From NCBI GenBank assembly GCA_958296125.1, contig OY282444.1, positions 3,381,623-3,445,622 on the forward strand: a stretch of DNA of 64,000 nt, read 5' to 3'. Numbering within the stretch: the first letter of the stretch is position 1; every line of letters begins with the position of its first letter. Below the pieces are notes generated by a model. It had not been told where the DNA came from. It searched no databases and saw only the letters and a list, made by a program, of their open reading frames with translations. The DNA comes from an uncultured Poribacteria bacterium. Lineage in GTDB: Bacteria > Poribacteria > WGA-4E > PCPOR2b. Of the stretch, positions 9,901 to 16,722 are shown in pieces. Position numbers and translations under genes: made by a program.

Positions 9901-10297
9901 ACTGCCACCGCTTGAAGAACACCATCAACTAGTGAAACGGGGGACTGAGTTGATAATAGCTGAAGAGCGGTCTGTCGGTGGAGGATTGGGACGACCATCG
10001 GGGGCGCGGTTCCGTGCCTACGAACGTCTGAGACGGTGCGCCGAAGAGGTAAAAGGAACGCTATTTGATACGCCAGAATTGGGACGAGCCATTGAAGATA
10101 TCTATCGATACCCGTTGCGTCAGGAGGCAACCGATACCCTCAATCGCCAACTTCGCAGCGGTATCTCCGATCAAGCCCTTGCGGAACTGGTAATCGAGCT
10201 GCGGAACGCGGATCGGCTCTGTATTATTCAAGAAGAGAGACAAACGCGCGAACCACAGATTATCTGCTCACTCGGGCTTAAATCCGGCTCCCCATAG
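6914..10297 (+). CDS. PLD-nuclease / SNF2-family helicase fusion
   Basis: 1127 residues. N-terminal phospholipase-D-type nuclease domain: H-x-K at residues 139-141 (HAKLYLL) followed by GSSN about 20 residues later, a single HKD-like motif as in NgoFVII-type nucleases. Then an SF2 SNF2-like motor: GLGKT Walker A around residues 278-290, DESH Walker B near 350, LLSATPYN motif III, DKVLVFTQF motif IV, and the VQRAGRVDRIGQ arginine-finger motif VI near 824-835. The C-terminal 280 residues are unassigned. Such proteins translocate on DNA and are found beside COG1002-type methylases as parts of restriction-like systems; the methylase here starts 146 bp downstream. The last codons are formed by a dispersed GC-rich repeat (10285-10307). 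Domain calls are firm; the defence role is inference from partners. Confidence 0.9.
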   Translation: MPRIFDNIDQQLLPALCETLQTADHADFCVGYFNLRGWRGLSSYIEEWEGGEGGCCRLLVGMQRLPEEELRGAMRLDKRDDGIDNQTALRSKQELAEKFREQLTVGVPTHADEKGLRQLAQQLRDDKVKVKLFLRHPLHAKLYLLYRPDLIAPIVGYLGSSNLTLAGLSRQGELNVDVLDSDACQKLENWFEARWNDRWCIDISKELVEIIEQSWAREEQIPPYHIYIKMAYHLSQEARAGLTEFQIPRDFQGKLFEFQTAAVKIAAHHLNKRGGVLIGDVVGLGKTLMGTALARIFEDDYDLETLIICPKNLVKMWEGYRDEYRLRARVLSASRVISALPDLRRYRLVLIDESHNLRNRDGKRYGAIREYIQKNDSKVILLSATPYNKTYLDLSNQLRLFVDENGDLGIRPEQLLRALGGETAFAREHQSGPRTLAAFEKSEHIDDWRELMRLYLVRRTRSFIMGNYAETDSETGRKFLSFPDGTRSYFPTRIPKTVKFAIDDENPDDPYAQLYSPRVVDTISNLKLPRYGLANYIDTTSSQPPTPGEKRQLGDLSRGGKRLIGFSRTNLFKRLESSGHVFIQSVERHILRNYIYLYAIENDKLLPIGAQNAEMLDSRLYDKDADTLNLISDPFDDDTEAQVDDINSRFASYTTDALKEEVAKIYQLYTTQYKSRFRWIRPDLFSPSLRKDLTDDAHALLEVLQQYGTWDAVKDAKLNALEALLTKSHPEDKVLVFTQFADTVRYLQEALSERGMTQLAEVTGDSPDPTELVRRFSPVSNNRQNVQNELRVLISTDILSEGQNLQDCSIVVNYDLPWAIIRLVQRAGRVDRIGQAAEKILCYSFLPAEGVERIITLRARVRTRLHQNAEVVGTDEAFFEDDHDEKAMVDLYHERAGLLDDELDNDVDLASYAYQIWKNAITQDPQLEGTIAKLPSVVYSTQPHLPTETEPEGVLTYMRTGDGNDALAWVKRNGDSVTESQFAILQAAACEPGAPALPPLEEHHQLVKRGTELIIAEERSVGGGLGRPSGARFRAYERLRRCAEEVKGTLFDTPELGRAIEDIYRYPLRQEATDTLNRQLRSGISDQALAELVIELRNADRLCIIQEERQTREPQIICSLGLKSGSP

Positions 10298-10388
10298 GCG
10301 GGGCATCTATCCTCGATAACCGATAGCAACTGTTGGTAACAACTTAGAGCTGGTTCCCCGTGGGCGGGGCATCTTGCCCCGCTACGAT
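10285..10388. repeat. two copies of a GC-rich repeat with hairpin
   Basis: A segment with core GGCGGGGCATC occurs at 10285-10307 and again at 10352-10373. The second copy runs into a perfect 8-bp palindrome (GCGGGGCA/TGCCCCGC). The first copy supplies the stop codon of the helicase gene. The rest of the gap to the methylase holds nothing else recognised. Confidence 0.55.
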
Positions 10389-10443
10389 ACATTATGATGA
10401 CTTTTTAAATAGGATCTCACCGTAGGCAGAAAGGAAAGCCCCA

Positions 10444-13400
10444 ATGCAACTTAATCGCCACCAGACCCGCCAACTCCTAAAAAACTTTGAATTTGAAACC
10501 CTCCTGACTGAAGAACTCGGTTGGGACCATCACAAAGGAGAAGTCAAAGCTGAAATCCGAGAAGGGGAGGGTGATGAAAGCGAATACCTATTGATCGCAA
10601 TCGCCCAAAAACGCGGGATGGGTGTCTTTCTGTGCCCCGCAGGGCCCGATGGAAATGTTCCAGATTATGCGATCCGGCGTAAAATCCAACGAGAGGTTGC
10701 CAAATCTGTCTACGAACACATCATCATCTACGCCGCCCCCCTTTGCCCCCCAGTTCACGGGGGGGAGAAAGGGGGGGCCACACAAATCTGGCAGTGGGTC
10801 AAACGAGAGCAAGGGAAACCAGCCGCATGTCGTGAACATCGTTATCATTCAGAACAGTCCGGCGAATCCCTAATTCAAAAACTCGAAACAATTGCTTTTA
10901 GCTTAGACGAGGAAGAAGATCTCACCCTGCCGGACGTAACCGGGCGCGTTCAGGCTGCCTTCGATGTGGAACGTATAACCAAACGATTTTATGACCGTTT
11001 CAAAACGGAACACGCTCGATTTCTCAAATTTCTCAACGGGATTCCCGACCAAGAGATGGAACGCTGGTATGCCTCGGTGATGCTGAATCGTCTGATGTTC
11101 ATCTACTTTATCCAAAAAAAGGGCTTCCTGAACGACGACACGGACTATTTGCGGACCCAGCTCAAAGAGACCCAAGTCAAGGGTACTGATCGATACTACA
11201 CCGATTTTCTCTGTCCACTCTTCTTTGAGGGATTCGCGAAACCGGAGCCCGAACGGAGCGGAACGGCGAAGCGGCTGCTCGGAAAGGTGCCTTACCTGAA
11301 CGGCGGCATCTTTCAGCGACACCAACTTGAGGAAATGGAGTACCCCCCTGGCCCCCCGCAAGCGGGGGGAAAGGAAGGGCGAGCCTCCGCAAGTGGGGGA
11401 GGGGAAGGGCGAGCCCCCGCAAGTGGGGAGGAGGGAAGGTCGATTCAAATTGCTGACGCTGCATTTGAGGGGCTTTTTGACTTCTTTGATGCTTACGAAT
11501 GGCACCTTGATGAACGTCCGCTGCGGAGCGATAACGAAATTAACCCGGATGTCCTCGGCTACATCTTTGAAAAATACATCAACCAGAAGCAGATGGGCGC
11601 GTATTACACCAAAGAGGATATCACAGAGTATATCAGCAAAAATACGGTGATTCCCTTTCTCTTTGATGCCGCACGAAAGGCGTGTAAAATCGCCTTTGAA
11701 CCAGTAGGAGGGATCTCCGATCCCGATGCTTCAGGGGGAGGGATTTCTGCTTCAGGAGGAGGGATTTCTAATCCCGATTCAGTCGGAGGGAGCGTCTGGC
11801 AACTGCTACGAGCCGACCCAAACCGTTACATCTACGATGCCGTCAAAAGGGGTGTCGAATTAGATTTACCAGAACATATTGCGGCAGGGATTGACGATGT
11901 ATCTAAACGCACGATGTGGAACGAGCCCGCGCCCAATAAATACGCTCTGCCCACCGAGATATGGCGAGAGACCGTCGCGCGGCGGAACCGATACGAAAAA
12001 ATTCACGCCAAGCTGTCAAACGGAGAAATAGACGATATTAATGCCCTCATTACCTATAACCTCAACATCCGTCAATTCGCACACGACGTAATTGAAAATT
12101 GTGAGGGGCCCGAACTGCTCCGCGCCTTCTGGAAAGCTATCACTGAGGTAACAATCCTTGATCCAACCTGCGGTTCCGGGGCGTTCCTATTTGCCGCCCT
12201 CAATATCCTTGAACCGCTCTATGAAGTGTGTCTGAATCGGATGCAAACCTTTCTTGACGAGTTAGAACATTTCCCCCGTGGGAGTGATCTCCGATCACGA
12301 ATCCCCGAAAAATTTAGCGATTTCCGCAAAATCCTTGAAAACATCGAACAGCACCCCAACCGCCGTTATTTCATCCTCAAATCCATCATCATCAACAACC
12401 TCTACGGCGTAGACATTATGGAGGAGGCGATAGAGATTTGCAAGTTGCGGCTCTTCCTCAAAATGGTGGCGCAGATTGAGGAGGTAAAGCAGATTGAACC
12501 GCTGCCCGACATCGACTTTAACATACAAGCGGGGAATACGCTCGTCGGATATGCGACATACGACGAGGTAGAAAAAGCGGTCACCGGTAAACTAGACTTC
12601 GACAACACCATCAACCGTATTAAAGAAAGCGCGGAGGATATCGAGCAGTTGTTTAATCTGTTTCGTCAACAGCAAACGGACTTGGGCGGTGCCGTGAGGT
12701 CTGATGATAAACAAGTGCTCCGCGATAAACTCAAGGCGTTAGAAGATGAACTCAACCGATTCCTCGCTGATGAATACAAGGTAGATCTGAACAAGCAAGC
12801 TGCTTATCAGAGCTGGCTATCTTCGCACAAGCCGTTCCACTGGTTCATTGAATTTTACGGAATTCTCAAGAACGGTGGATTTGATGTGATTATTGGAAAT
12901 CCACCGTATGTTTCTATTCGGAAAATAGACTATACATCTAGTCTTGAAGAAAGACTAAAGTTACCTGACTTATACGGTTATGTCTTAATTCGGTCCCTTG
13001 ATCTGAGCTCCGATAATGGAAGAAATGGTATGATAATACCATTGTCTATTACTTTCAGTCGTGATTTTTCACTATTACGCGAGAGTTTATATGTTGAAGG
13101 AATCTCTTGGTTTTCGTCTTTTGACAAGAGCCCGGCCTCAATATTTGCAGGGGTTAACCAAAGGTGTTCTATTTGGATAGGCTGCAAGTGTAAGTCTATA
13201 GAACGCGCCTGCTTTTCAAGCCCTATGTATCGTTGGCGTTCGATCACGAGATCCTGCTTAATAGATAGAATAAATTATGTAAAAATCGCCTGGAAAAATA
13301 ACAAGGTATTGGGGATCCCCAAAATCCATGATACTGTTCTTTCCAAAGTTCTTGATATAATAGATGTTAGAACACACAAACCGTCTCAACGCGTTTTCGC

Positions 13401-14106
13401 ATTACCAAAAGAAACTTTATTACCTCTCTATTTTTCGTCCTTGGCCTGCAACTTTATCTCAGTTTTTAAATCTGAACCTCCTTGTTTAGATGCCCATACG
13501 CTTGAAATAGTATCTTCTTCCTCAATCCAAAAAGTCAACTTACACAGAAAAACAAACATCAGCTCTGCATTAGCGGTTCTTTCAGGAGAGATATTTTTTT
13601 GGTATTGGTTAGTCCGAGGAGATGGATTCCATTTAACAATCGGGAATGTTTCAAATTTTCTTAAAATCCTTGAAAAACTTTCGCCTGAATATCAAGAATA
13701 TTTGGGCATGTTAGGTGCATGTTTGCACAATAGACGATATGAAGCTTTAGTATTCAAAAAGAATGCTGGAAAATATGTTGGAAATTTTAATTATCAAGGT
13801 CAATTTCCTATTACGCGAAGATCCGATTTGCTGCTGTTAGCCGGTTTAGATTTGGATAAAAATACAGCACTGACGATTTTTGATAATGTGCAGCGTATTT
13901 TATCTATCAATGAATTTGCAGGTGAAAAATCTATACCACAGGCGGTTAAACAAAAATTCCCTCCATCAAATATTGATTCTAATCTGGAATCTGATATTTT
14001 TGCTCAGTTAGATCGTCTGATTGTTGACCACTACGGCTTTACCGACGAAGAATTAGACTTCATCATCAACTACGACATCAAATACCGAATGGGGTTGGGA
14101 AATTGA
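10444..14106 (+). CDS. Eco57I-like adenine-N6 DNA methylase (restriction-modification, COG1002 type)
   Basis: 1220 residues. SAM-binding motif I (DPTCGSGAFLF) begins near residue 574 and the amino-methylase motif NPPY near residue 819, so it is an N6-adenine enzyme of gamma-like order. Upstream are a long N-terminal domain and the QMGAYYTKEDITEY segment typical of Eco57I/YeeA-like methylases. After NPPY comes a region that should hold the target-recognition domain; it is conspicuously richer in A+T than the rest of the gene. The N-terminal half carries three in-frame GC-rich repeat insertions (10735-10781, 11340-11445, 11700-11797). No PD-(D/E)XK nuclease motif is evident to me, so cleavage would come from the upstream PLD-helicase. 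The 3' end is repeated three more times downstream with the small coiled-coil genes. Confidence 0.88.
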   Translation: MQLNRHQTRQLLKNFEFETLLTEELGWDHHKGEVKAEIREGEGDESEYLLIAIAQKRGMGVFLCPAGPDGNVPDYAIRRKIQREVAKSVYEHIIIYAAPLCPPVHGGEKGGATQIWQWVKREQGKPAACREHRYHSEQSGESLIQKLETIAFSLDEEEDLTLPDVTGRVQAAFDVERITKRFYDRFKTEHARFLKFLNGIPDQEMERWYASVMLNRLMFIYFIQKKGFLNDDTDYLRTQLKETQVKGTDRYYTDFLCPLFFEGFAKPEPERSGTAKRLLGKVPYLNGGIFQRHQLEEMEYPPGPPQAGGKEGRASASGGGEGRAPASGEEGRSIQIADAAFEGLFDFFDAYEWHLDERPLRSDNEINPDVLGYIFEKYINQKQMGAYYTKEDITEYISKNTVIPFLFDAARKACKIAFEPVGGISDPDASGGGISASGGGISNPDSVGGSVWQLLRADPNRYIYDAVKRGVELDLPEHIAAGIDDVSKRTMWNEPAPNKYALPTEIWRETVARRNRYEKIHAKLSNGEIDDINALITYNLNIRQFAHDVIENCEGPELLRAFWKAITEVTILDPTCGSGAFLFAALNILEPLYEVCLNRMQTFLDELEHFPRGSDLRSRIPEKFSDFRKILENIEQHPNRRYFILKSIIINNLYGVDIMEEAIEICKLRLFLKMVAQIEEVKQIEPLPDIDFNIQAGNTLVGYATYDEVEKAVTGKLDFDNTINRIKESAEDIEQLFNLFRQQQTDLGGAVRSDDKQVLRDKLKALEDELNRFLADEYKVDLNKQAAYQSWLSSHKPFHWFIEFYGILKNGGFDVIIGNPPYVSIRKIDYTSSLEERLKLPDLYGYVLIRSLDLSSDNGRNGMIIPLSITFSRDFSLLRESLYVEGISWFSSFDKSPASIFAGVNQRCSIWIGCKCKSIERACFSSPMYRWRSITRSCLIDRINYVKIAWKNNKVLGIPKIHDTVLSKVLDIIDVRTHKPSQRVFALPKETLLPLYFSSLACNFISVFKSEPPCLDAHTLEIVSSSSIQKVNLHRKTNISSALAVLSGEIFFWYWLVRGDGFHLTIGNVSNFLKILEKLSPEYQEYLGMLGACLHNRRYEALVFKKNAGKYVGNFNYQGQFPITRRSDLLLLAGLDLDKNTALTIFDNVQRILSINEFAGEKSIPQAVKQKFPPSNIDSNLESDIFAQLDRLIVDHYGFTDEELDFIINYDIKYRMGLGN
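10735..10781. repeat. in-frame GC-rich palindrome in methylase gene
   Basis: A run of C-rich and then G-rich sequence that can fold on itself. It translates to a low-complexity Pro/Gly stretch (PPLCPPVHGGEKGG). It belongs to the same class as the copies at 11340 and 15983. Confidence 0.6.
11340..11445. repeat. in-frame palindrome plus about 30-bp tandem repeats in methylase gene
   Basis: A palindromic start (CCCCCCGC/GCGGGGGG around AA) is followed by three near-copies of a 30-bp unit translating to roughly SASGGGEGRA. The insertion keeps frame and lies between two conserved helical segments. Confidence 0.65.
11700..11797. repeat. third in-frame repeat insertion in methylase gene
   Basis: GGAGGGAT-type units recur three times with CCCGAT inserts, giving a Gly/Ser/Asp-rich linker (for example ASGGGISASGGGIS). 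This is low complexity between conserved parts of the protein. Confidence 0.6.
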
Positions 14107-14126
14107 CTCAACCCAAGGAGAGTAAA

Positions 14127-14588
14127 ATGAAGTTCATCCTGATTTTAAGCGCAATGCTTTTGCTCTTTACCGTCCCTGCGTTCAGCGCACTGACCGTAGA
14201 GGACATTGAGAAGATTCGCTCAATTATCAAAGAGGAAATCACCGCATCCGAAACGCGAGTCAAAGAATACGTCTCCCAAGAAATTGCAAAAGTCAACATC
14301 AAAATTGAAGAGATGGATAGACGCTTGACCGGCGAAATCAGAGCCTTAGACTCACGCCTGACCGGCGAAATCAGATCATTGGACAAACAGTTGGATCAGC
14401 TCTTTGCGCTCGTGCTGGTTTTGGTAGCTTTCGTTGCCGTGGTCATCGGGATACCCCAGATTATCGTCGCCATGCAGCGAAAAGACATCCGTGCACAAGA
14501 CGCAAAAATTGAAACGCAGCAAAAACAGATTGAAGCCTTGCAGCAGGAGATCGAAACACGCAAACAAGAACGCATTGTTAGACCTTAG
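14127..14588 (+). CDS. coiled-coil membrane protein, copy 1 of 3
   Basis: 153 residues from ATG at 14127 (AAGGAG 8 nt upstream); an in-frame start at 14103 would overlap the methylase and has no ribosome site. Order: signal-peptide-like N-terminus (hydrophobic, ending FSALT), a charged amphipathic helix, two copies of an 11-residue unit RLTGEIRALDS, a strongly hydrophobic membrane span (VLVLVAFVAVVIGIP), then a second coiled coil rich in Q/E/K at the C-terminus. It thus looks like a secreted or inner-membrane protein with coiled coils on both sides. The family is unknown to me by function. It is 20 bp after the methylase stop, so it is probably co-transcribed with it. This copy has no VVKEEIT unit. 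Confidence 0.8.
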   Translation: MKFILILSAMLLLFTVPAFSALTVEDIEKIRSIIKEEITASETRVKEYVSQEIAKVNIKIEEMDRRLTGEIRALDSRLTGEIRSLDKQLDQLFALVLVLVAFVAVVIGIPQIIVAMQRKDIRAQDAKIETQQKQIEALQQEIETRKQERIVRP

Positions 14589-14653
14589 GATTTAGACACC
14601 ATCATCAACTACCGGAGGGGGTTGGGAAACTGACCCGACCCAAGGAGAGTAAA

Positions 14654-15190
14654 ATGAAGTTCATCCTGATTTTAAGCGCAGTGCATTTGCTCTTTACCGT
14701 CCCTGCGTTCAGCGCACTGACCGTAGAGGACATTGAGAAGATTCGCTCAATTATCAAAGAGGAAATCACCGTTGTCAAAGAGGAAATCACCGTTGTCAAA
14801 GAGGAAATCATCACATCCGAAACGCGAGTCAAAGAATACGTCTCCCAAGAAATTGCAAAAGTCAACATCAAAATTGAGGAGATGGATAGACGCTTGACCG
14901 GTGAAATCAGAGCATTAGATTCACGCCTGACCGGTGAAATTAAAGCATTAGACTCACGCTTGACCGGCGAAATCGAAACATTAGGTGAACGATTAGACCA
15001 CATTTTTCTGCTGGTGATGGGTTTGGTAGCTTTCATAGCCGTGGTCATCGGAATCCCCCAGATTATCGTCGCCATGCAGCGAAAAGACATACGTGCACAA
15101 GACGAAAAAATTGAAACGCAGCAAAAACAGATTGAAGCCTTGCAGCAGGAGATCGAAACCCGCAGGCAAGAGCACATTGTTAGACCTTAG
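14654..15190 (+). CDS. coiled-coil membrane protein, copy 2 of 3
   Basis: 178 residues, same architecture and near-identical DNA to the copy upstream, with an identical AAGGAG start region. It differs mainly by internal unit number: two extra copies of a 7-residue VVKEEIT unit (21-bp DNA repeat) in the first helix, and three copies of the 11-residue RLTGEIxALDS unit (33-bp DNA repeat). The membrane span reads LLVMGLVAFIAVVIGIP. The length differences preserve heptad-like or 11-residue coiled-coil phase, which suggests selection for helix length change. Confidence 0.8.
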   Translation: MKFILILSAVHLLFTVPAFSALTVEDIEKIRSIIKEEITVVKEEITVVKEEIITSETRVKEYVSQEIAKVNIKIEEMDRRLTGEIRALDSRLTGEIKALDSRLTGEIETLGERLDHIFLLVMGLVAFIAVVIGIPQIIVAMQRKDIRAQDEKIETQQKQIEALQQEIETRRQEHIVRP

Positions 15191-15255
15191 GACTTAAACT
15201 ACAATATCAACTACCGGATGGGATTGGGAAACTGACCCGACCCAAGGAGAGTAAA

Positions 15256-15804
15256 ATGAAGTTCATCCTGATTTTAAGTGCAGTGCTTTTGCTCTTTAGC
15301 GTTCCTGCGTTCAGCGCACTGACCGTAGAGGACATTGAGAAGATTCGCTCAATTATCAAAGAGGAAATCACCGTTGTCAAAGAGGAAATCATCACATCCG
15401 AGACGCGAGTCAAAGAATACGTCTCCCAAGAAATTGCAAAAGTCAACATCAAAATTGAGGAGATGGATAAACGCTTGACCGGTGAAATCAGAGCCTTAGA
15501 TTCACGCCTGACCGGTGAAATCAAAGCCTTAGACTCACGTCTGACTGGTGAAATCAAAGCCTTAGACTCACGCCTGACCGGTGGAATCGAAATATTAGGT
15601 GAACGATTAGACCACATTTTTCTGCTGGTGATGGGTTTGGTAGCTTTCATAGCCGTGGTCATCGGAATCCCCCAGATTATCGTCGCCATGCAGCGAAAAG
15701 ACATACGTGCACAAGACGAAAAAATCGAATCGCAGCAAAAACAGATTGAAGCCTTGCAGCAGGAGATCGAAACCCGCAGGCAAGAGCACATTGTTAGACC
15801 TTAG
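15256..15804 (+). CDS. coiled-coil membrane protein, copy 3 of 3
   Basis: 182 residues, most similar to copy 2. It carries one extra VVKEEIT unit and four RLTGEIxALDS units, the highest number in the array. The final unit has mutated to RLTGGIEILGE. The C-terminal half is almost identical to copy 2, which indicates recent duplication or gene conversion. Downstream the ribosome site of the next unit has decayed and no fourth gene follows. Confidence 0.8.
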   Translation: MKFILILSAVLLLFSVPAFSALTVEDIEKIRSIIKEEITVVKEEIITSETRVKEYVSQEIAKVNIKIEEMDKRLTGEIRALDSRLTGEIKALDSRLTGEIKALDSRLTGGIEILGERLDHIFLLVMGLVAFIAVVIGIPQIIVAMQRKDIRAQDEKIESQQKQIEALQQEIETRRQEHIVRP

Positions 15805-15870
15805 GATTTAAACGACAACATCAAATACCGAATGGGGTTGGGAAACTGACCCGACCCAAGTAGAGTAAAC

Positions 15871-16016
15871 CGATTTTGGCGGGTCGTCCGTTCCAGCCCC
15901 GATGCAATCGGGGAGTCCGTGCCGAGACCGGGCAGGCAGGCGGAACGGGAGACGATCTATCCGGGAGACCAGGGAACGCTCCTCCTCCCCCCGCTTGCGG
16001 GGGGATTAAGGGGGGT
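15871..16016. repeat. palindromic repeats around the DprA-like start
   Basis: CCGTTCC...GGAACGG arms flank a CCCCGAT/ATCGGGG core (15897-15913). A second palindrome, CCCCCCGC/GCGGGGGG, at 15985-16003 is of the same class as those in the methylase. The second one is translated in frame inside the DprA-like ORF. Confidence 0.55.
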
Positions 16017-16668
16017 ATGCGGAGAGATTCGAGTTGAACAATTGGAACACATCACACAAAGGGATCTCAACTACCCAGCGCAGTTGAAAGGGTATTTGCA
16101 AGCAGAAGCCCCAGAAATAATCTGGGCGCGGGGGAATATCGCCCTGTTGACAGATCGGGACACCAGCTTAAACGGAGACCTCTGGGCACTTTTCTGTTCT
16201 AGCAGATGTCCCGCCCAGATTATCTTGAAAGCGCATGAATTGGCTCAACAATTCCGGGAATCAGGGATGCCCACCATCGGCGGGTATCACTCCCCGGTTG
16301 AAAAGGAATGCCTTCGCGTCCTGCTGCGCGGTTCACAACCGATTATCCTATGTCCCGCCCGGAGTATCGAAAATATGCGACTGAGTCCAGCGTGGAAAGG
16401 GGCGTTAGCAGAGGGACGTTTGTTACTCCTGTCTATCTTTAGTAGCAAACATCGACGATCGACCGCAGCATTGGCGAGTCAGCGCAACGTATTTGTTGCG
16501 GCACTGGCGGACAAGATATGTATCGCCCACGCCTCGGAGGGTAGCAGGACGCTGCAATTCGCACATCAGGTATCGAAATGGGGCAAACCCCTTTTCACCT
16601 TTGACACACCGGCAAACAGATCGCTTTTTCAATGTGGGGCGCAGCGGATAGAGGCCGCTTGTATCTGA
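15919..16668 (+). CDS. DprA/Smf-like Rossmann protein
   Basis: 249 residues from a GTG at 15919; no good ribosome site is seen, so the true start is uncertain and could be later. The core resembles DprA (DNA-processing protein): YPAQLKGYL, WARGN, a GGYHSPVEKECLRVLLRG nucleotide-binding-type loop, ILCPARSI, and a later NVFVAAL...SEGSRTLQFA segment. It is shorter than true competence DprA (about 360) and has no winged-helix C-terminus. Variants like this occur beside restriction or other defence genes. The N-terminus includes a translated palindromic repeat (LPPLAGGLRG), which obscures the start. It closes the defence-like cluster; a role in binding or sensing foreign single-stranded DNA is inference. 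Confidence 0.65.
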   Translation: MPRPGRQAERETIYPGDQGTLLLPPLAGGLRGVCGEIRVEQLEHITQRDLNYPAQLKGYLQAEAPEIIWARGNIALLTDRDTSLNGDLWALFCSSRCPAQIILKAHELAQQFRESGMPTIGGYHSPVEKECLRVLLRGSQPIILCPARSIENMRLSPAWKGALAEGRLLLLSIFSSKHRRSTAALASQRNVFVAALADKICIAHASEGSRTLQFAHQVSKWGKPLFTFDTPANRSLFQCGAQRIEAACI

Positions 16669-16722
16669 TTGCCTGGTTCATATAAAGGGACAAAAGGGTA
16701 AATGGAATCGGAAAGGTCTTAG

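Larger units (their letters stand above)
14047..15870 (+). repeat. tandem array: three units of methylase 3' end plus coiled-coil gene
   Basis: A 65-80 bp segment ending in the strong ribosome site CCCAAGGAGAGTAAA appears at about 14047-14126 (where it is the methylase C-terminus), 14588-14653, 15190-15255 and, with the ribosome site decayed to AAGTAGAG, at 15804-15870. Each of the first three copies is followed by a near-identical coiled-coil gene. The unit is therefore [methylase tail + gene], about 540-615 bp long, present three times plus a terminal half unit. Confidence 0.9.

Noticed and set aside
6914-14106. DISARM or BREX system
   Set aside because: No DUF1998 protein (DrmB), DrmA, PglZ or BrxL is present; only the helicase and methylase types are shared.
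14700-15600. CRISPR-like array
   Set aside because: The 21- and 33-bp repeats are contiguous, coding and have no spacers; no cas gene in the window.
14605-15791. Two long, mutually similar minus-strand ORFs (190 and 194 codons)
   Set aside because: They are the mirror image of the triplicated coiled-coil genes; their similarity is forced by the DNA duplication and they lack ribosome sites.
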